NCBI RefSeq assembly: GCF_963082655.1
Contig: NC_081553.1
Span: 127,501,736-127,565,735 of the forward strand
Source: Stomoxys calcitrans
Taxonomy: Eukaryota; Arthropoda; Insecta; Diptera; Muscidae
DNA: 64,000 nt
Direction: 5' to 3'
Under the pieces are notes generated by a model. That model did no database searches, was not told the origin of the DNA, and saw only the letters and a program-made list of their open reading frames with translations. Position numbers and translations under genes: made by a program. Position 1 is the first letter of the stretch; the number at the start of each line of letters is the position of its first letter. Positions 34,081 to 47,152 of the stretch are shown one piece after another.

Positions 34081-36345
34081 GTTGCAGTGCGATGACTCGA
34101 GAAGAGCTCCACACAACACCAAGTAGTGACGCTCTATATTATATTTGCCATGAGAAGAGGCATGCATTTGGCTGTGGATATGTGGCTAGTCGGAGAATGA
34201 AACTCCTTGTCGTCAGGTTTACTCTAGTGGATGAGATGCTAGCCACAATCTGCATAAAGGCCAAATTCTTCAACATCAGCCTTATTTTCGCATATGCCCC
34301 GACGGTAGACAACTATATTTTCTACGAGCGCCTAGAAATGGAATATTAACGCTGTCCCAACCGATGATATTAAAATAGTTCTGGGAGATTTTAATAAGAA
34401 AATAAGGAAGGAAAATATCTTTGGCCCAACAGTCGGAAAATTTAGCCTACACGAAAAAAATTCCGATAACGGATTGAGGCTTATAGACTTCGCCGCGGTA
34501 TAAACCATGGTAGTTAGCGGTTTCAGATTCCAACATCGAGGGAATCACACGGCTTCATGGCTGTCACCCGATCAAAACACGAGAAACCAAATAGATCATG
34601 TTGTGATAGATGGAAGGCATTCAACCCGTTATTAGATGTGAGATCGATCCGAGGGGCGAACATCGATTTGGATAATTACCTTGTTGCAGCAAAAGGTTCA
34701 CATACATCTTAGTGTGTCGAGAAAAGTACGACTTGACACTGCACGGAAGCTGCAAGCGCAACAGGTGGCAACGGCATACTCAACTCGGCTGACCCAAGAA
34801 ACTTGAAGATAGACTTGAAAAAAACTATCCCTGGCCTGATTTTTAGCAGCCCAATGGCTTACCATTGCCCACTCCATGCAAAGAGCTGCTACATCCGTAC
34901 TTGAGTACCAAAAGCCTCCCCCAAGGAACCCATGGTACGACCAGGAGTGCCAAAAAAAGCTTCTAAAGCCAAGAACGCGAAATACAAGGCAACGTAACAG
35001 TCAGTAGCAACGCAACAGGTAAAGGAGAAGTGTAGGGAGAAAAGTAGAGAGGAAAAACCATTTTTCTGCGAGAAGAAGAAGGAAATGACAATACTTGAAT
35101 GTGAGCGAATCAATATGTTCAGGGGCCAGAATGATGTCCGAAAATTCTACCAAAGAATAAACCATCAAACCAATGGCTTTATTACAGGCACATTCCTGCA
35201 GAGACAAAGAAGAAAATCTGGTAACTGACACAGATAGTGCGCTAGTGGAAAGAACACTTCCCACTAGCTGGTACCCATTAAGGGTTGCCATGAGTATACC
35301 GCAGAACCAATCCCTGATGATGGTGTACAATACCACCTAGTCTTAATAAGGTCCATGTAGCAGTAACCCGGATGAAAAACAATAAGGCAGCCGGAGCCGT
35401 TGGTTTGCCGGCTGAACTTTGTAAAGCCGGAGCCGATATGCTGATAAGGCGTGTGTATAAGCTCATGTGCGCAATTTGGCTAAAAGAACTTACCCGTACA
35501 CAAGACAGGGGAATAGATGGTATGTGCCAACGACAGAGGAATAAGCCTCCTCTCCATTGCATACAAGATACTATCGACCGTACTTTGTGAAAGATTAAAA
35601 CCTAAAGTAAATAAGTTATTTGGGCCCTATCAATGCGGCTTTAGACACGGTAAATCCACCCTAGACCAGATATTCATACTGCGCTAAATCCTAGAATAGA
35701 CTCGAGAAGGACAAGTCAACACCTACCCTTATTTCGTTGACTACAAAGCTGAATTCGACAGCCCTATACGTTCAAAGGTATTTCAGGCCATGTCCGAGTT
35801 TGGTATCCCTGCAAAACTGACGTTTGCTGATACAAGCTCGCCGAACCGTTCAGTAGCATACGAGATTTCATCTCTCGACAGACAATAATTACACTATTCA
35901 CCGAAGCTCGCCGAACCGTTCAGTAGCAAACGAGATTTCATCTCTCGACAGACAATAATTACACTATCACACCGTTCTGTTATATGTCTCCGAAGCATGG
36001 GTACTTACCAAAGCAGATAAGGCAGTACTTGGAGTGTTAAAGGGAAAAAATCTTCGCAAACTGGAGAATATAGGCGTCGTATGAGCCTCAAGCTGTATGA
36101 CCACGATAGCATAGTTAAACGCATCAAAATAAAACGTTTGCGTAGGCTAGGTCATGTTGTCAGAATGGATGATGAAGATCCAGCAAAGAAGTACCGACCA
36201 TAAAGAAAAACCTTTTGCGTTTGGAAGAGCAAACCTCCGCTGGAATGCCCAAGTGACATCTCGAAACTGGGTGTCAGAAATTGAAGAAGAAGCGCAGAAG
36301 ATGGAGGTGATTGGGCATCTATTCTACGTTCGTCTAGAAGAATAC
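34081..36345 (+). pseudogene. Decayed RTE-like non-LTR retrotransposon
   Basis: The endonuclease region is readable in pieces. The frame at 34092-34349 has HAFGCGYV and KFFNISLIFAYAP. After a stop, a 'DDIKIVLGDFN' catalytic motif is found around 34360-34400, and 'SPDQNTRNQIDHVVIDG' around 34570-34615. The reverse transcriptase region follows with 'KNNKAAGAVGLPAEL' near 35370-35415, 'GPYQCGFRHGKSTLDQIF' near 35620-35680 and 'PYFVDYKAEFDS' near 35725-35760. The C-terminal part has 'KRIKIKRLRRLGHVVRMDDEDP' near 36115-36185. This order and the motifs fit RTE-clade LINEs (family knowledge). Multiple stops, frameshifts and deletions make it inactive. Confidence 0.75.
35834..35973 (+). repeat. 70-bp tandem duplication inside the LINE remnant
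   Basis: 35834-35903 and 35904-35973 are near-identical (about three differences) and start AAGCTCGCCGAACCGTTCAG. The duplication falls where reverse-transcriptase sequence should continue and must be secondary. Confidence 0.9.
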
Positions 36346-37091
36346 ACACTGTTGTCTTGTCCCAAAATCAATTTCCTACCTTTTAACAATATTTTGACAT
36401 TCATTTTAGATTTTTGTCTTTAATAACCAGACGCAAAGTTAAGTATTTATTACCATTTTGAAAAAACAATCCTTAAAATAAAAGAAACAAACGAAAATTG
36501 TGAAATTTAATGATTTTCGGCCTAACAGGCAAAGTAACTTGAAAATGAAAAAAAAATCGGCAGAGCCCAACCGGGATTCGTACCTGGACACACGGAGCAA
36601 CAGCAAGAGCCGTTGTCTAGCGTTCGAAGCCATCTATACAACTTCCTACAGATGCACGGTATCATGCAAGTAGCATGGAAGTAGTGTAATTACTTCAGAC
36701 AAAAAATCTGTCATTGTACGAAAACATATGCATTGGGAAAAGCCAGGATTGTAGAGCAGACCTGATATGGTTGATAAGTCTTCCAACCAACGACGAAACG
36801 CGTCCGATAGTGGTTGGTGTGTGTTGCGATCTCTGGCTTTCCTTTTGCATTTGCAAAGAAAATCTCCGATCATTGAGCTCGTCTCGAAAGGGAAACAAAC
36901 GAAAATATATTTCACTAAACGAAAAGTTTTGTTCAAAATTTGAGAAATTGTTCATCTTTAAATTAAGTTTGCTTATCTTTGGCTACAATCTATGAAATTA
37001 GGACAAACATTTTTTCCATGTAATCTACTTTGAGAATTTTGCAAAGTCATTCCACTGTGCAATAACCAGCACCAACAACTTTGATCCTTTT
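36346..37091. other. Unassigned stretch with a tRNA-like fragment
   Basis: On the minus strand at about 36550-36640 there is a GGTACGAATCCCGG box like a tRNA/SINE B-box, without a foldable tRNA that I could draw. Overlapping open frames of about 90 codons on both strands (36646-36995) show no domain. Confidence 0.35.
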
Positions 37092-38505
37092 AATACCCAC
37101 CACCGAAGGACGGGGGTATATTCAATTTGTCATTCCGTTTGCAGCACGTCGAAATATCTATTTCCGACCATATAAAGTATATATATTCTTGATCAGCATA
37201 CAAATCTAAAACGATCTAGACATGTCCGTCCGTCTGTCCGTCTGTCTGTTGAAATCACGCTACAGTCTTCAAAAATAGAGATATTGATCTGAAACTTTGC
37301 ACAGAGTCTTTTTTGTCCATTAGCAGGTTAAGTTCGAAGATGGACTATATCGGAGTATATCTTGATATAGCCCCCATATAGACCGATCCGCCGATTAAGG
37401 GTCTCAGGCCAATAAAAGCCACATTCATTTTTAGATTTTGCTGAAATTTGGGACAGTGAGTTGTGTTATGCCCTTCGACATCCTTCGCCAATTTGGCCCA
37501 GATCGGTCCAGATTTGGATATAGCTGCCATATAGACCGATCCTCCGATGTAGGGTCTTAGGCCAATAAAAGCCACATTTATTATCCGATGTCGCTGAAAT
37601 TTGGGACAGTGAGTTGCGTTAGGCCCTTGGACATCCTTTGTCAATTTGGCTCAGATCAGTCCCGATTTGGATATAGCTACCATAGAGACCGATCCTCCGA
37701 TTTGAGGTCTTAGGCCCATAAAAGCCACATTTATTATCTGATTTTGCTGAAATTTGAGACAGTGAGTTGTGTTAGGCCCTGCGACATCCTGCGGCAATTT
37801 TGCCCAGATCGGTCCAGACTTGGATATAGCTGCCATATAGACTGATCCTTCGATTTCGGGTCTTAGGCCCATAAAAGCCACATTTATTATCCTTTGCTGA
37901 AATTTGGGACAGTGAATTGTGTTAAGTCCCTTGGCATACTTCTGCATTATGTCACGTATCGGTCCATATTTGGATATAGTTGCCATATAGACCGATCACT
38001 CGGTTTTAGAATTTGGGGCCATAAAAAGCGCATTTATTGTCCGATGTCGCGGCAATTTGGGACTATGAGTTGTGTTAGGCCCATCGATATCCTTTTTCAA
38101 TCCAGATTTGGATATAGCTGCCAGATAGACCATTCTCTCAATTTAATGTTTTGGGCCCATAAAAGGCGCATTTATTGTCCGATGTTGCCGAAGTTTGGGA
38201 CAGAGAGTTAAGGTAAGCCCCTCCACATATTTCTGCAATTTGGTCCACATTGATCAAGATTTGCACATAGCTGCCATATAGACCGATATCTCGATTTAAG
38301 GTCGTGGCCCCAAAAAGGCGCATTTATAATCCGATTTTACTGAATTTTGACATTTTTGAATTTTGTCGGGCATTTCGACATCCATGTTGTATATGGTTCA
38401 GATCGGTTTATTTTTGATATAACTGCAATGGGATATAAGGTATGCAATTTTCACCGGATTTTGATGAAAGGTGGTTTACATATAACGTAACGTCTTTTTA
38501 CTTGT
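37092..38505 (+). repeat. TRE-B repeat, full-length
   Basis: The copy starts AATACCCACCACCGAAGGACGG and has a GTCC/GTCT zone at 37226-37250. It has about eight units of about 145 bp and ends TAACGTCTTTTTACTTGT at 38505. The GGCCGAACT palindrome is deleted. Long apparent frames inside it (37345-38323, both strands) follow the units. Confidence 0.85.
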
Positions 38506-40009
38506 TCAACAATTAAAAAAAATCACATTTGAACTTATTTATCCTGATTCACGGTGACCGCATGGTTTCGGCAATAAAAATAACTTCTTTTTATTGACCA
38601 ACGTAAACTTATATAAGGCTGCTGCCCTTAAAATAGGAGCAGTTTCCTACTGCCTTACTACAATCGTATAAATACATATGTATGTGTCATGTTAAATTCT
38701 GTAAAAATATTTTGAACAAAAAATATAGAAACATTGAATCTCGGGCTCCCACTCTGCCAACCGAAGGAGAACTTAAAATTTTGATTAGAAAAGGTAACAC
38801 TGATCGCTGATAGTCAATGTTCACACCCACTAAATGTATTCTGCTCTTAGTTTAGAACTTAAGTTTGCAGTTCGGCTGTAATACATAGACTTGCCAATTG
38901 CCATTTGGCACTCGAATTTACCCATTCAACTGTGGCAATGTCGTGTCAGGCTTTTAGCCATTTCCCTGTACCGTTTTCTCAGTGTACTTTGTCCTAAGTT
39001 CTCTGAAAGGCTCTTTTCTTGTAAATAAGAAAAAATTAAAAATGCCGCATTCAGCCTGCTTAAGGAAGGAAACGCATTTTGTTTTCCCCTGCAGTGTTAA
39101 GATTTCCTTCTCCCTTTTCACCGGTCACAAATTGTTCAACACAAAATTCACAAGAAACAACAATAGTCGTCGAAATGAAAACATGATGACGGCGATGGCA
39201 AGCCGAAACGGAAGTTATCTTAAGAAAGCAAAAAAAACAATCTGCATTTTTCCTAGCGAGGGGGACCTCTTCCGTAAGGTTGACGCCGTTGTTGTACGCG
39301 TTGTTTGCGAATGCGAAAGTAGGAAACAGATAATAAACGCGACTATTAAAAGAAGATCTACCGCCACAAAATCCCACTTATAACAATGTGAAAAACAGCT
39401 CCAATCCGGGACAGACAACAAAGACAAGAGTGCCACAGAAATGAGAAAATATGAAAGCGTGTGTGTGTGACATCAAAAGTGAAGAATAAAGAAAACACCA
39501 ACGAAAAGGAAAACATTTAGCTTTTTTGCCAGCCAGCCACCACCTAGCCCACCACCGTGTTAATGACAGCAACACTCTGCAGCACTTTAAAGTCATCATC
39601 ACAGTTCAGGGAACTTAAAGTGAGTGAAATGCCATGAATGCTCCAATGGCATACATACGAGTATATTAAATGCATCGTTGGATGTGTTTAGAGCTTCATA
39701 ATCGCTTTACTGTCTCTGGGGAGTTAGAAGAGTTTTATGGCAAACAATTTTTTGTTCTTCTTCTAAAGTTTTTAGAAGAATAATTACAACTAAGTGGAGT
39801 TATCTTTGGGCTACAAAAATTTGTTCTGCTATTAAACACACTGAAGCGTAATATATTAAAGTTGAATATCTCTATGAGTTTTTGGTATCGACTTGATTTC
39901 AATACTTAAAGATGTCCCAAATTCCCCGTTTATAGGCTAGCTGGTCGATAATGATGAACGTTTCCTTATTGTGTATGGCCAACGTATGTAATTACGTTCA
40001 ACCACAAGT
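38506..40009. other. AT-rich stretch, no gene supported
   Basis: The longest frame is 133 codons on the plus strand (38982-39383) and is overlapped by antisense frames of similar length. Its composition (Lys/Ser-rich) gives no domain. Nothing else is recognised. Confidence 0.4.
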
Positions 40010-40442
40010 TTGTGGGCCACGATGGTGCATTAGTAAGCCCGTCCGCCTACAGCGCAGAAAGCATCATGACAAAATGGCATTGCTGAAATCGCCCAATTTC
40101 ATGAAATCCTTTCATCCATGTTGATAAGACATAATGTGAAAAATCTGTATAATGGAAAAGGCTTCTAATGACTCAAGTAATCAAATCGGTGGTTTTGTTT
40201 GTATGGGGACTATATCTACCTAAAGAGCTATCTGGACCGTAGCTGCGAAGCTAGCCTGTCCGCATTTGGCGCTGGACGACTAGGCCGAAATCCCGGCGAT
40301 AACAATAGACATATTCTTCGGGGGTTGTTATCCTCCCTACTGATGGCGTAATCGGTTTGGTTATTCCCTAAGGTTATCAGCCATGTAAACTTCTCTGCTA
40401 ATGTGGTGTCGCTCAACGGCAAGCCTTCCAAACTCAGCAATG
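40010..40442 (+). repeat. Eroded SINE pieces
   Basis: Two stretches (40015-40070 and 40235-40440) resemble the tRNA-like head 'accgtagcgcagaggttagcatgtccgcctatgacgctgaa' and body of the SINE at 31783, with many changes. Neither has a complete B-box. Confidence 0.4.
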
Positions 40443-40804
40443 ACAAGTAAAAGCGTTCGGCCGGGCCGAATCTTGGCAACCAACCACCATTAATTCCGCT
40501 AAAAGTTTACACAAAGGATTGGGACCTTACATGAGACGATTGTTGAGAGTCATAACAGAAAACTAAGTATAAAATTTCAGCCCCATCGGATAAAAATTGA
40601 AGCTTCTAGGGGCTTGAGGCGTCAAATCAGGAGATCGGTTTATATAGAAGCTAAACAGGTTATACACCGATTTGGACCATATTTGTCACTATTGTTGGAA
40701 GTAATGGCAGAACCCTATGTGCAAACTGTCAGCTCAATCGGATAAAAACTGCGGCCTTCAGGAGCTGAAGATATAAATCGGGACATCGGTTTATATGGAA
40801 GCTA
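40443..40804 (-). repeat. TRE-A fragment, reverse orientation
   Basis: On the plus strand it begins ACAAGTAAAAGCGTTCGGCCGGGCCGAATCTT and has two units, then stops at the Helitron at 40805 and does not resume after it. Confidence 0.65.
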
Positions 40805-42823
40805 CTGGCTGACCCGGGCCCGCTCCGCTGCGCCTTCTTTTACTTTATATGGAACAAAAGTTTCCTTGGAATATTTATTTTCGACAGTCAAAAATCTTTT
40901 AGTGAAATACCATGCTACGAAAATAGTATATCGCTTGACTAATTGTTTAACAATATAAGTGCCTTTGTCTAAATCCTATATGATCTTTAATGGTCTACGA
41001 ATTTAATTTTGGATGTAAGGTGTATTCCACTCTTAAAATACTTCATTTCAGACCGATGTCTGATTTGGTGGTGTTTTCGGGGGAGAGGTGGTCCCCCATA
41101 TACTTGGCTCTGAAAAAATATCAGCATCGTGCTCTTCTCTAAAATACCATTTATTTAAACCCCATTTTGTCATTGGCTTAAGAGGAGTTTACAGGATGAG
41201 GCGTCCCCCAAACGCATGGCCCCAAAATAGGTTATCAAATTCGTTTTCTAATCTCAAATACTTTTCAATTGGAAGGGTTGATGCCCTAAATACTTGGCCT
41301 TACATTTGGTTATCAAATTCGTATTATACTCTCAAATACCTTTATTTGTCCCGAAAATGGGTATCAATTCTTGTTCTACCCTCCAATACCTTTCATTTCA
41401 GCTCCACATTGACATAGTCGGTAAATATGCCTGATTTAGGGGTGTTTTGGGGATTGGGGTGGTCCCTCAAACACTAAGCCAGGAAAATATATCAGCAACG
41501 TGCTCTATTCTCATATATCTATATATAATTTTTTTGAACCTCATATTACCAATGCCCTCAAAATTGGATATCAAATTCGTTTTCTAATCTCATTTAAACT
41601 CCTTATTGCAAAAGTCAGCAAATATGTCCGGTTTGGGGTATTAACCCTAAAAACTATGAACATTTAGTTCCACTCTCTTTATGACCCAAATTGTCTTGGT
41701 GAGCAACTACGTCCTATTTGGGGGTTGTTATGTTGGAGGGACGTCCGCTAGACAGTAGGCCCTTAATGTTGATATCAGATACGTGGTCTACTCCCACATA
41801 CCTTTAATTTGAGCCTCATATTTCCGTAGTTGGCAAACATGACTGGCTTGGGGGGTGTTTTGTGGGATGGGCGGCCACTCTGTGAGTTGGCCTTGAAAAT
41901 ATATATCGGATTCGTGTTCCACTTTAAAAACCCTCTTATTTGAGCATCATATTGCAATAGTCAGAAAATATTTACTATTTGGGTGGTGTTGTGGGGTGGC
42001 CCCATAGACACTTTTCCCGAATATTGATATCAAATTCGTGCTTCACTCCCAAAGACCTTTCATTTGAGCCCCATATTGCTATGGTCGTAAATGTGTCCCC
42101 GTTGGGGGATGCTTTTGGTAAGAGGCGGCCCCCCAAACACTTGGTCCCATATTTGGATATCAGATTCAAATTCTACACTCAAATACCTTTTATTTTAGCC
42201 CCATATTCCCATGGTCAGTAAATAAGTCATGTTTGGGGGGTGTTTTGGGGAAGGGGTGGACCCCCTGAAACGTGGTCCCACATTTGGATATCAGATTCGT
42301 ATTCTACCTGCAAATACCTTTCATTTGAGTCCCATATTGCCATGGTCGGTAAATATGTCCGATTTAGGGGTGTTTTGGGGCTTGGGGTGGTCCCGCTAGC
42401 ACTTGGTCTGACAATTGGATATCAGATACGTTTTCTTATCCTAAATACCTTTCATTTGAGTCCCATATTGTCAAGATTGGTCTAAATATATGTTTGGTAG
42501 GTTTTAGGGTGGGGCAGCCCCCCTAGGTACCCCATCCGAAATTTGGATACCAAATTTTTATGTTTAGGGTACTATATGAGACCACACAAAATTTCGCTTA
42601 AATCGCACCACCCATCTCCGAGATTTGGCGTTTCTGAAAATTAGGGTAAGGGGGAGGGTCCCCCCCCCCCCCTTCAGATATCAAAAAATGTAGTACCCTA
42701 CCTCACCACGGGGTCATTGTGCACCATCTGTGAAAATTTCACGAAAATCGTTTCAGCCGTTTCTGAGTCTATAAGGAACACACAAACATACAAACAAACA
42801 CAAATTGATTTTTATATATAAGA
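40805..42823 (-). mobile_element. Non-autonomous Helitron, copy 3
   Basis: On the minus strand it starts A/TCTTATATATAAAAATC (TC at 42823-42822) and ends CCAG/T at 40805, one change from CTAG. It keeps the GC-rich 'cgcagcggagcgggcccggg' segment before that end. About ten internal units with 'aatacctttcatttgag.ccccatattgcc' recur at about 130 bp (for example near 42179, 42308 and 42440). No transposase frame. A/T flanks fit Helitron insertion between A and T. Confidence 0.85.
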
Positions 42824-43694
42824 TGTGAAATCTTTCCCAGAATTTTGGCATCTTTTCCCTTGCTACTTATTGCACGGGGATATATTAAATGTTTCACCAC
42901 TTATTGGCTACTCCATTTCTGTGAAAAAAAAAAAACCAAGCAACAATCATTTGTTATAAATAAAACCGAGGTTTATGTTTATGATAAGTCATTAACGTCC
43001 AATTTGTGTCAAAATCAGACACGCATATGTCCGCCACTGAGTTCATTATTATTAATTTAAATGTAATGAGAGAACCCATACTAAACGCTCGGACTTCGTA
43101 TGAACGGCAATTGAATGCAAGGACACAATGTAAATTTTAAAGTGGCACATTAATAGACCAGAGATTATTTCTGTGAAAAAAAAAACTGAAACAGAATATT
43201 AAATTGCTGCAATCGCTTGAATTTAAACGAAATCGGATAAACATTAAAGACGCCCAGAAGTCAAACAATCAGAATTTGTTGTTGGTGTTTGACATTCATA
43301 CTTAAACTTACTCAAACCAGGCTTAACCTATTTACAGACATATTGGAATCGTTTTTGATTTCAATATTGAGGGTCATGTGTAAGAATAAGTTAGACTATA
43401 GTGGCTTGAGTGATTTCTCACTCACGCTCACGATCCAAAAAAAAATATACACGCACGACTCACGTTCACGCAAAAATTTTACTCACACGAAAAAAACACT
43501 CACGAAAAACTTGCAAATCACAGTTAAAAAATATCTTTCCATGAAATGAATAATTTATTTTTGCAAACGTTGGCGAAAATTGAGAAACAAATTTCGGAAA
43601 AAGTAATAGTACTTCTTATAGTGAGGGAAATGTGCATAAAACATTATATTAGCAACCCTTGAAACCATTTTAGCTACCATTGCCGGTATCTCTT
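42824..43694. other. AT-rich stretch, nothing recognised
   Basis: Short frames only. A stretch of 'ctcacactcacg'-type words around 43418-43508 is low-complexity. Confidence 0.4.
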
Positions 43695-43754
43695 TATACC
43701 AACCGCCATAGAATTGGGGTATACTAATCTAGTCATTCCGTTTGTAAATGCAAA

Positions 43755-44056
43755 TGCAAATTTCGCCCATGAACATTCCACCAAGGAACAGGGGCAAACT
43801 TCCCACATATCAATGAGTGCAGTCCGATTAAAATTGAAGCTCAATGATTGGGAGCCTCTTTTTATAACCGAGTCCGAACGGCGTGCCGCTGTGCGACATC
43901 TCTTTGGAGAGAAGTTTTACATGGCATAGTACCTCACAAATGTTGCCGGCAGGAGGGGAAAACCACGGCTGAAAATTTTTTTTGATGGTCTCGCCAGGAT
44001 TCGAACCCAGGCGTTCAGCGTCATAGGCGTACATGCTAACCTTTGTGCTACAGGGT
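43755..44056 (-). mobile_element. tRNA-derived SINE, copy 2
   Basis: On the minus strand the head has a good B-box (GGGTTCGAATCC, 44008-43997) and a GCACAAAGGTTAGCATG A-box region. The body is collinear with 31783-32088. It lies inside a TRE-A copy just after 'cattccgtttgtaa'. Confidence 0.85.
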
Positions 44057-45283
44057 CTTTGGACGAAATATTCATCTAAGACCCCGAAAAGTATATATAT
44101 TCTTGATCGTCTCGACGTTCTGAGTCGATCTAGCCATGTCCGACCGTCCGTCCTTGTGTTGAAATCACGATAGCGCTCGAACGCGTAAAGCTAGCCGCTT
44201 GAAACTTTGCACAGATACTTCCGATTTATATAGTTCGTTAGGGATTGCAAATGGGCCATATCGGGTCAGATTTAGATATATTATTTTTTTGCAGCTATAT
44301 CCAAATATAGACCGATCTTAACCATATACCATATGGATGTCGAAAAGCCTAACATAAGTCACTGTGAAAAATTTGGGGACAAGACCTGAAATCAAGAGAT
44401 CGGTCTATATGGCAGCTATACCCAAATCTGAACCGATCGGGGCCAAATTGAAGTGGGATGTCGAAGAGCCTAACACAACTCGCCGTTAAAAATTTCGGCG
44501 CAATCGGGCAATAAATGCGCCTTTTATGGACCCTAAACCTTAAATTGAGAGATCGGTCTATATGGGGGCTATATCAGGATATAGTCCGTCCGTCCGTCTG
44601 TCTGTCGAAAGCACGCTAACATTCGAAGAAGTAAAGCTAGCCGCTTGAAATTTTGCGCAAATACTTTTTATAAGTGTAGGTCGGTTGGGATTGTAAATGG
44701 GCCAAATAAGCCTATGTTTTGATATAGCTGCAATATAAACCGATCTTGGGTCTTGACTTCTTGAGCCTCTAGAGGGCGGAATTCTCGTCCGATTTGACTG
44801 AAATTTTACACGTGGTGTTATGATATCACTTCCAACAACTGTGCTAAGTATGGTTTAAATCAGTTCATAATCTGCAATAGCTGTCACACAAACCCATCTT
44901 GGATCTTGACTTCTTGAGCCATTAAAGGGCGCAACTCTTATCCGATTTTGCTGAAATTTTGCATGAGGTGTTTTGTTATGACTTCCAATAACTGTGCTTA
45001 GTACGGTACATAAACTGATATCGTTGCCATATAAACCAATCTGAGATGTTGACTTCTTGAGCTTCTAGAGGGCACAATTCGCATCCGACTTGGCAGAAAT
45101 TTTGTACCACGGCTATTCTCATGACCTTCAACATTCATTCCCAATATGGTCTGAATCGATCTAAAGCTTGATAGAGCTCCCATATAAACCGATCTCCCGA
45201 ATTTGCATCTTGAGCCCCTACAAGGCGCAATTCTTATCCGAATGGACACATTTATGGTCCGAATCGGACTATAGCTTGATATA

Positions 45284-45520
45284 TTGGGTTGCTCAAAAAG
45301 TAATTGCAGATTTTTCATATAGTCGGCGTTGACAAATTTTTTCACAGCTTGTGACTCTGTAATTGCATTCTTTCTTCTGTCAGTTATCAGCTGTTACTTT
45401 TAGCTTGCTTTAGAAAAAAAGTGTAAAAAAAGTATATTTGATTAAAGTTCATTGTAAGTTTTATTAAAAATGCATTTACTTTCTTTTCAAAAATCCGCAA
45501 TTACTTATTGGGCAACCCAA
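45284..45520 (+). mobile_element. Mariner-type MITE, copy 1
   Basis: A 237-bp element with terminal inverted repeats (TTGGGTTGC.CAAAAAGTAAT at one end and its complement at the other), flanked by TA on both sides (45282-45283 and 45521-45522). Removing it with one TA restores a normal TRE-A unit ('cttgatata/gctccaatagc'). It has no coding capacity. It is about 96% identical to the copy at 49579. Confidence 0.92.
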
Positions 45521-45645
45521 TAGCTCCAATAGCATAAAAGTTATTATTCATTATTCTTTGTTTGCCTAAAAAGAGATACCGCGCAAAGAACTCGACAAGT
45601 GCGATCCCTGGTATAGGATATATAAGAACTTAGCACGCTTACTTT

Positions 45646-45885
45646 TAAAAAAAACAAGAATTTTTCAAAAAATAATAATTGGACAGTCATTTTTGAAGTA
45701 AAATGAGAAATAATCAGCGACCAATATTTGAAACGGAGAGTCATGTCCATTAGTAAATAGGAATTTTAATTTAAAGATAACATCTTTATTTTAAAGTTTT
45801 GTTTCTTTGGCTCATTTTCATTGATTAAATCCTACGAATAAGGAAAAATGTTGAATCTTGGGCCAACGTTTTTTTCAGTGTATAA
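45646..45885. other. Short AT-rich spacer
   Basis: No recognised feature between two TRE-A pieces. Confidence 0.3.
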
Positions 45886-46150
45886 TGGGGAGTATACTAA
45901 TCTAGTCCCTCCGTTTCTTTTACCTCGAAATATTTATCTGCGATCCTATAAAGTATATATAAATTGATCGTCTTGAAATTCCAAGTCAACCTAGCCATAT
46001 CCCTATGTCTGTCCCTCTGTCGAAATCACGATAGCGGTCGTACGAATAAAGGTATCTTTAAATATTGTACTTATTAAGTCCTTGGAAGCCGCCATTGTTA
46101 TCCGATTTAGAAAATTTCCACGTAGTGTTCTGTTATGATTGTGCCAAGAA
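45886..46150 (+). repeat. TRE-A left fragment
   Basis: Starts in 'ggggagtatactaatctagtc', includes the 'tataaagtatatata' and GTCTGTCC zones, and ends in a broken unit at about 46150, where a TRE-A in the opposite orientation begins. Confidence 0.65.
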
Positions 46151-47152
46151 TAAATTATATGTTGGAGACCTGTGTAAAATGTCAGCCAATTCGAATAAGA
46201 ATTGCGCCCTTTGGGGGCTCAAGAAGTAAATAGAGAGATCGATTTATATGGGAGCTGTATCGGGCTATAGACCGATTCAGACCATAATAAACACGTATGT
46301 TGATAGTCATGAGAGGATCCGTCGTACAAAATTTCAGGCAAATCGGATAAGAATTGCGCTCTCTAGAGGCCCAAGAAATCAAGACCCAAGATCGGTTTAT
46401 ATGGCAGCTACATCAGGTTATGGACCGATTCGACCCATACTTGGCACAGTTATTGGATATCATAACAAAACACTTGGTGCAAAATTTCACTCTAATCGGA
46501 TAAGAATTGCGCCCTCTAGAGGCTCAAGAAATCAAGACCCAAGAACAGTTTATATGGCAGCTATATCAGGTTATTGATCGATTTGAACCTTATTCAGTAC
46601 AGTTGTTGGAAGTAATAGCAAAACACGTCGTGCAAAAATTCATTCCAATCGGATAAGAACTGCGCCCTCTGGAGGCTCAAGAAATCAAGACCCAAGATCG
46701 TTTATATGGCAGCTATATCAGGTTATTGATCGATTTGAACCATACATGCCACATTTGTTGGATATCATAACAAAACACGAAAATTTGTGAAAAATTTCAT
46801 TTCAATCGGATAAGAATTGCGCCCGCTACAGGCTCAAGATGTCAAAACCCAAGATCGGTTTATATGGCAGCTATATCAAAACATGGACCGATATGGCCCA
46901 TTTACAATCCCAACCGACCTTCACTAATAAGAAGTATTTGTGCCAAATTTCAAGCGGCTAGCTTTACTCCTTCGAAAGTTATCGTGCTTTCGACAGACAG
47001 ACGGACGGACGGACGGACGGACATGGCTAGATCGACATAAAATGTCACGACGATCAAGAATATATATACTCTATGGGGTCAGACAAATATTTCGAGTAGT
47101 TACAAACAGAATGACGAAGTTAGTATAACCTCATCCAAAGGTGGAGGGTATA
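46151..47152 (-). repeat. TRE-A repeat, reverse orientation, lacking the palindrome end
   Basis: On the plus strand it starts in 'taaattatatgttggagacc' (an internal unit) and has six units. It has a GACGGACG tract at 46997-47025 and ends GGTGGAGGGTATA at 47152. The ACAAGTAAAAGCG end is missing at the junction with the previous fragment. Confidence 0.85.

Larger units (their letters stand above)
43695..45645 (+). repeat. Composite TRE-A copy carrying a SINE, a TRE-B piece and a MITE
   Basis: It starts TATACCAACCGCCATAG at 43695, is interrupted by a reversed SINE (43755-44056) and resumes at 'acgaaatattcatctaagacc'. At about 44281-44585 it carries a TRE-B segment in reverse orientation. From 44586 it is TRE-A again with the GTCC zone, several units, a MITE (45284-45520), and the eroded end TAGCACGCTTACTTTT near 45645. 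Confidence 0.75.

Noticed and set aside
36646..36995. Small gene with frames on both strands
   Set aside because: Three overlapping frames of similar length on opposite strands, no domain, no conserved copy in the window.
38982..39383. 133-codon plus-strand frame as a host gene
   Set aside because: Overlapped by antisense frames of similar length and without any recognised motif.
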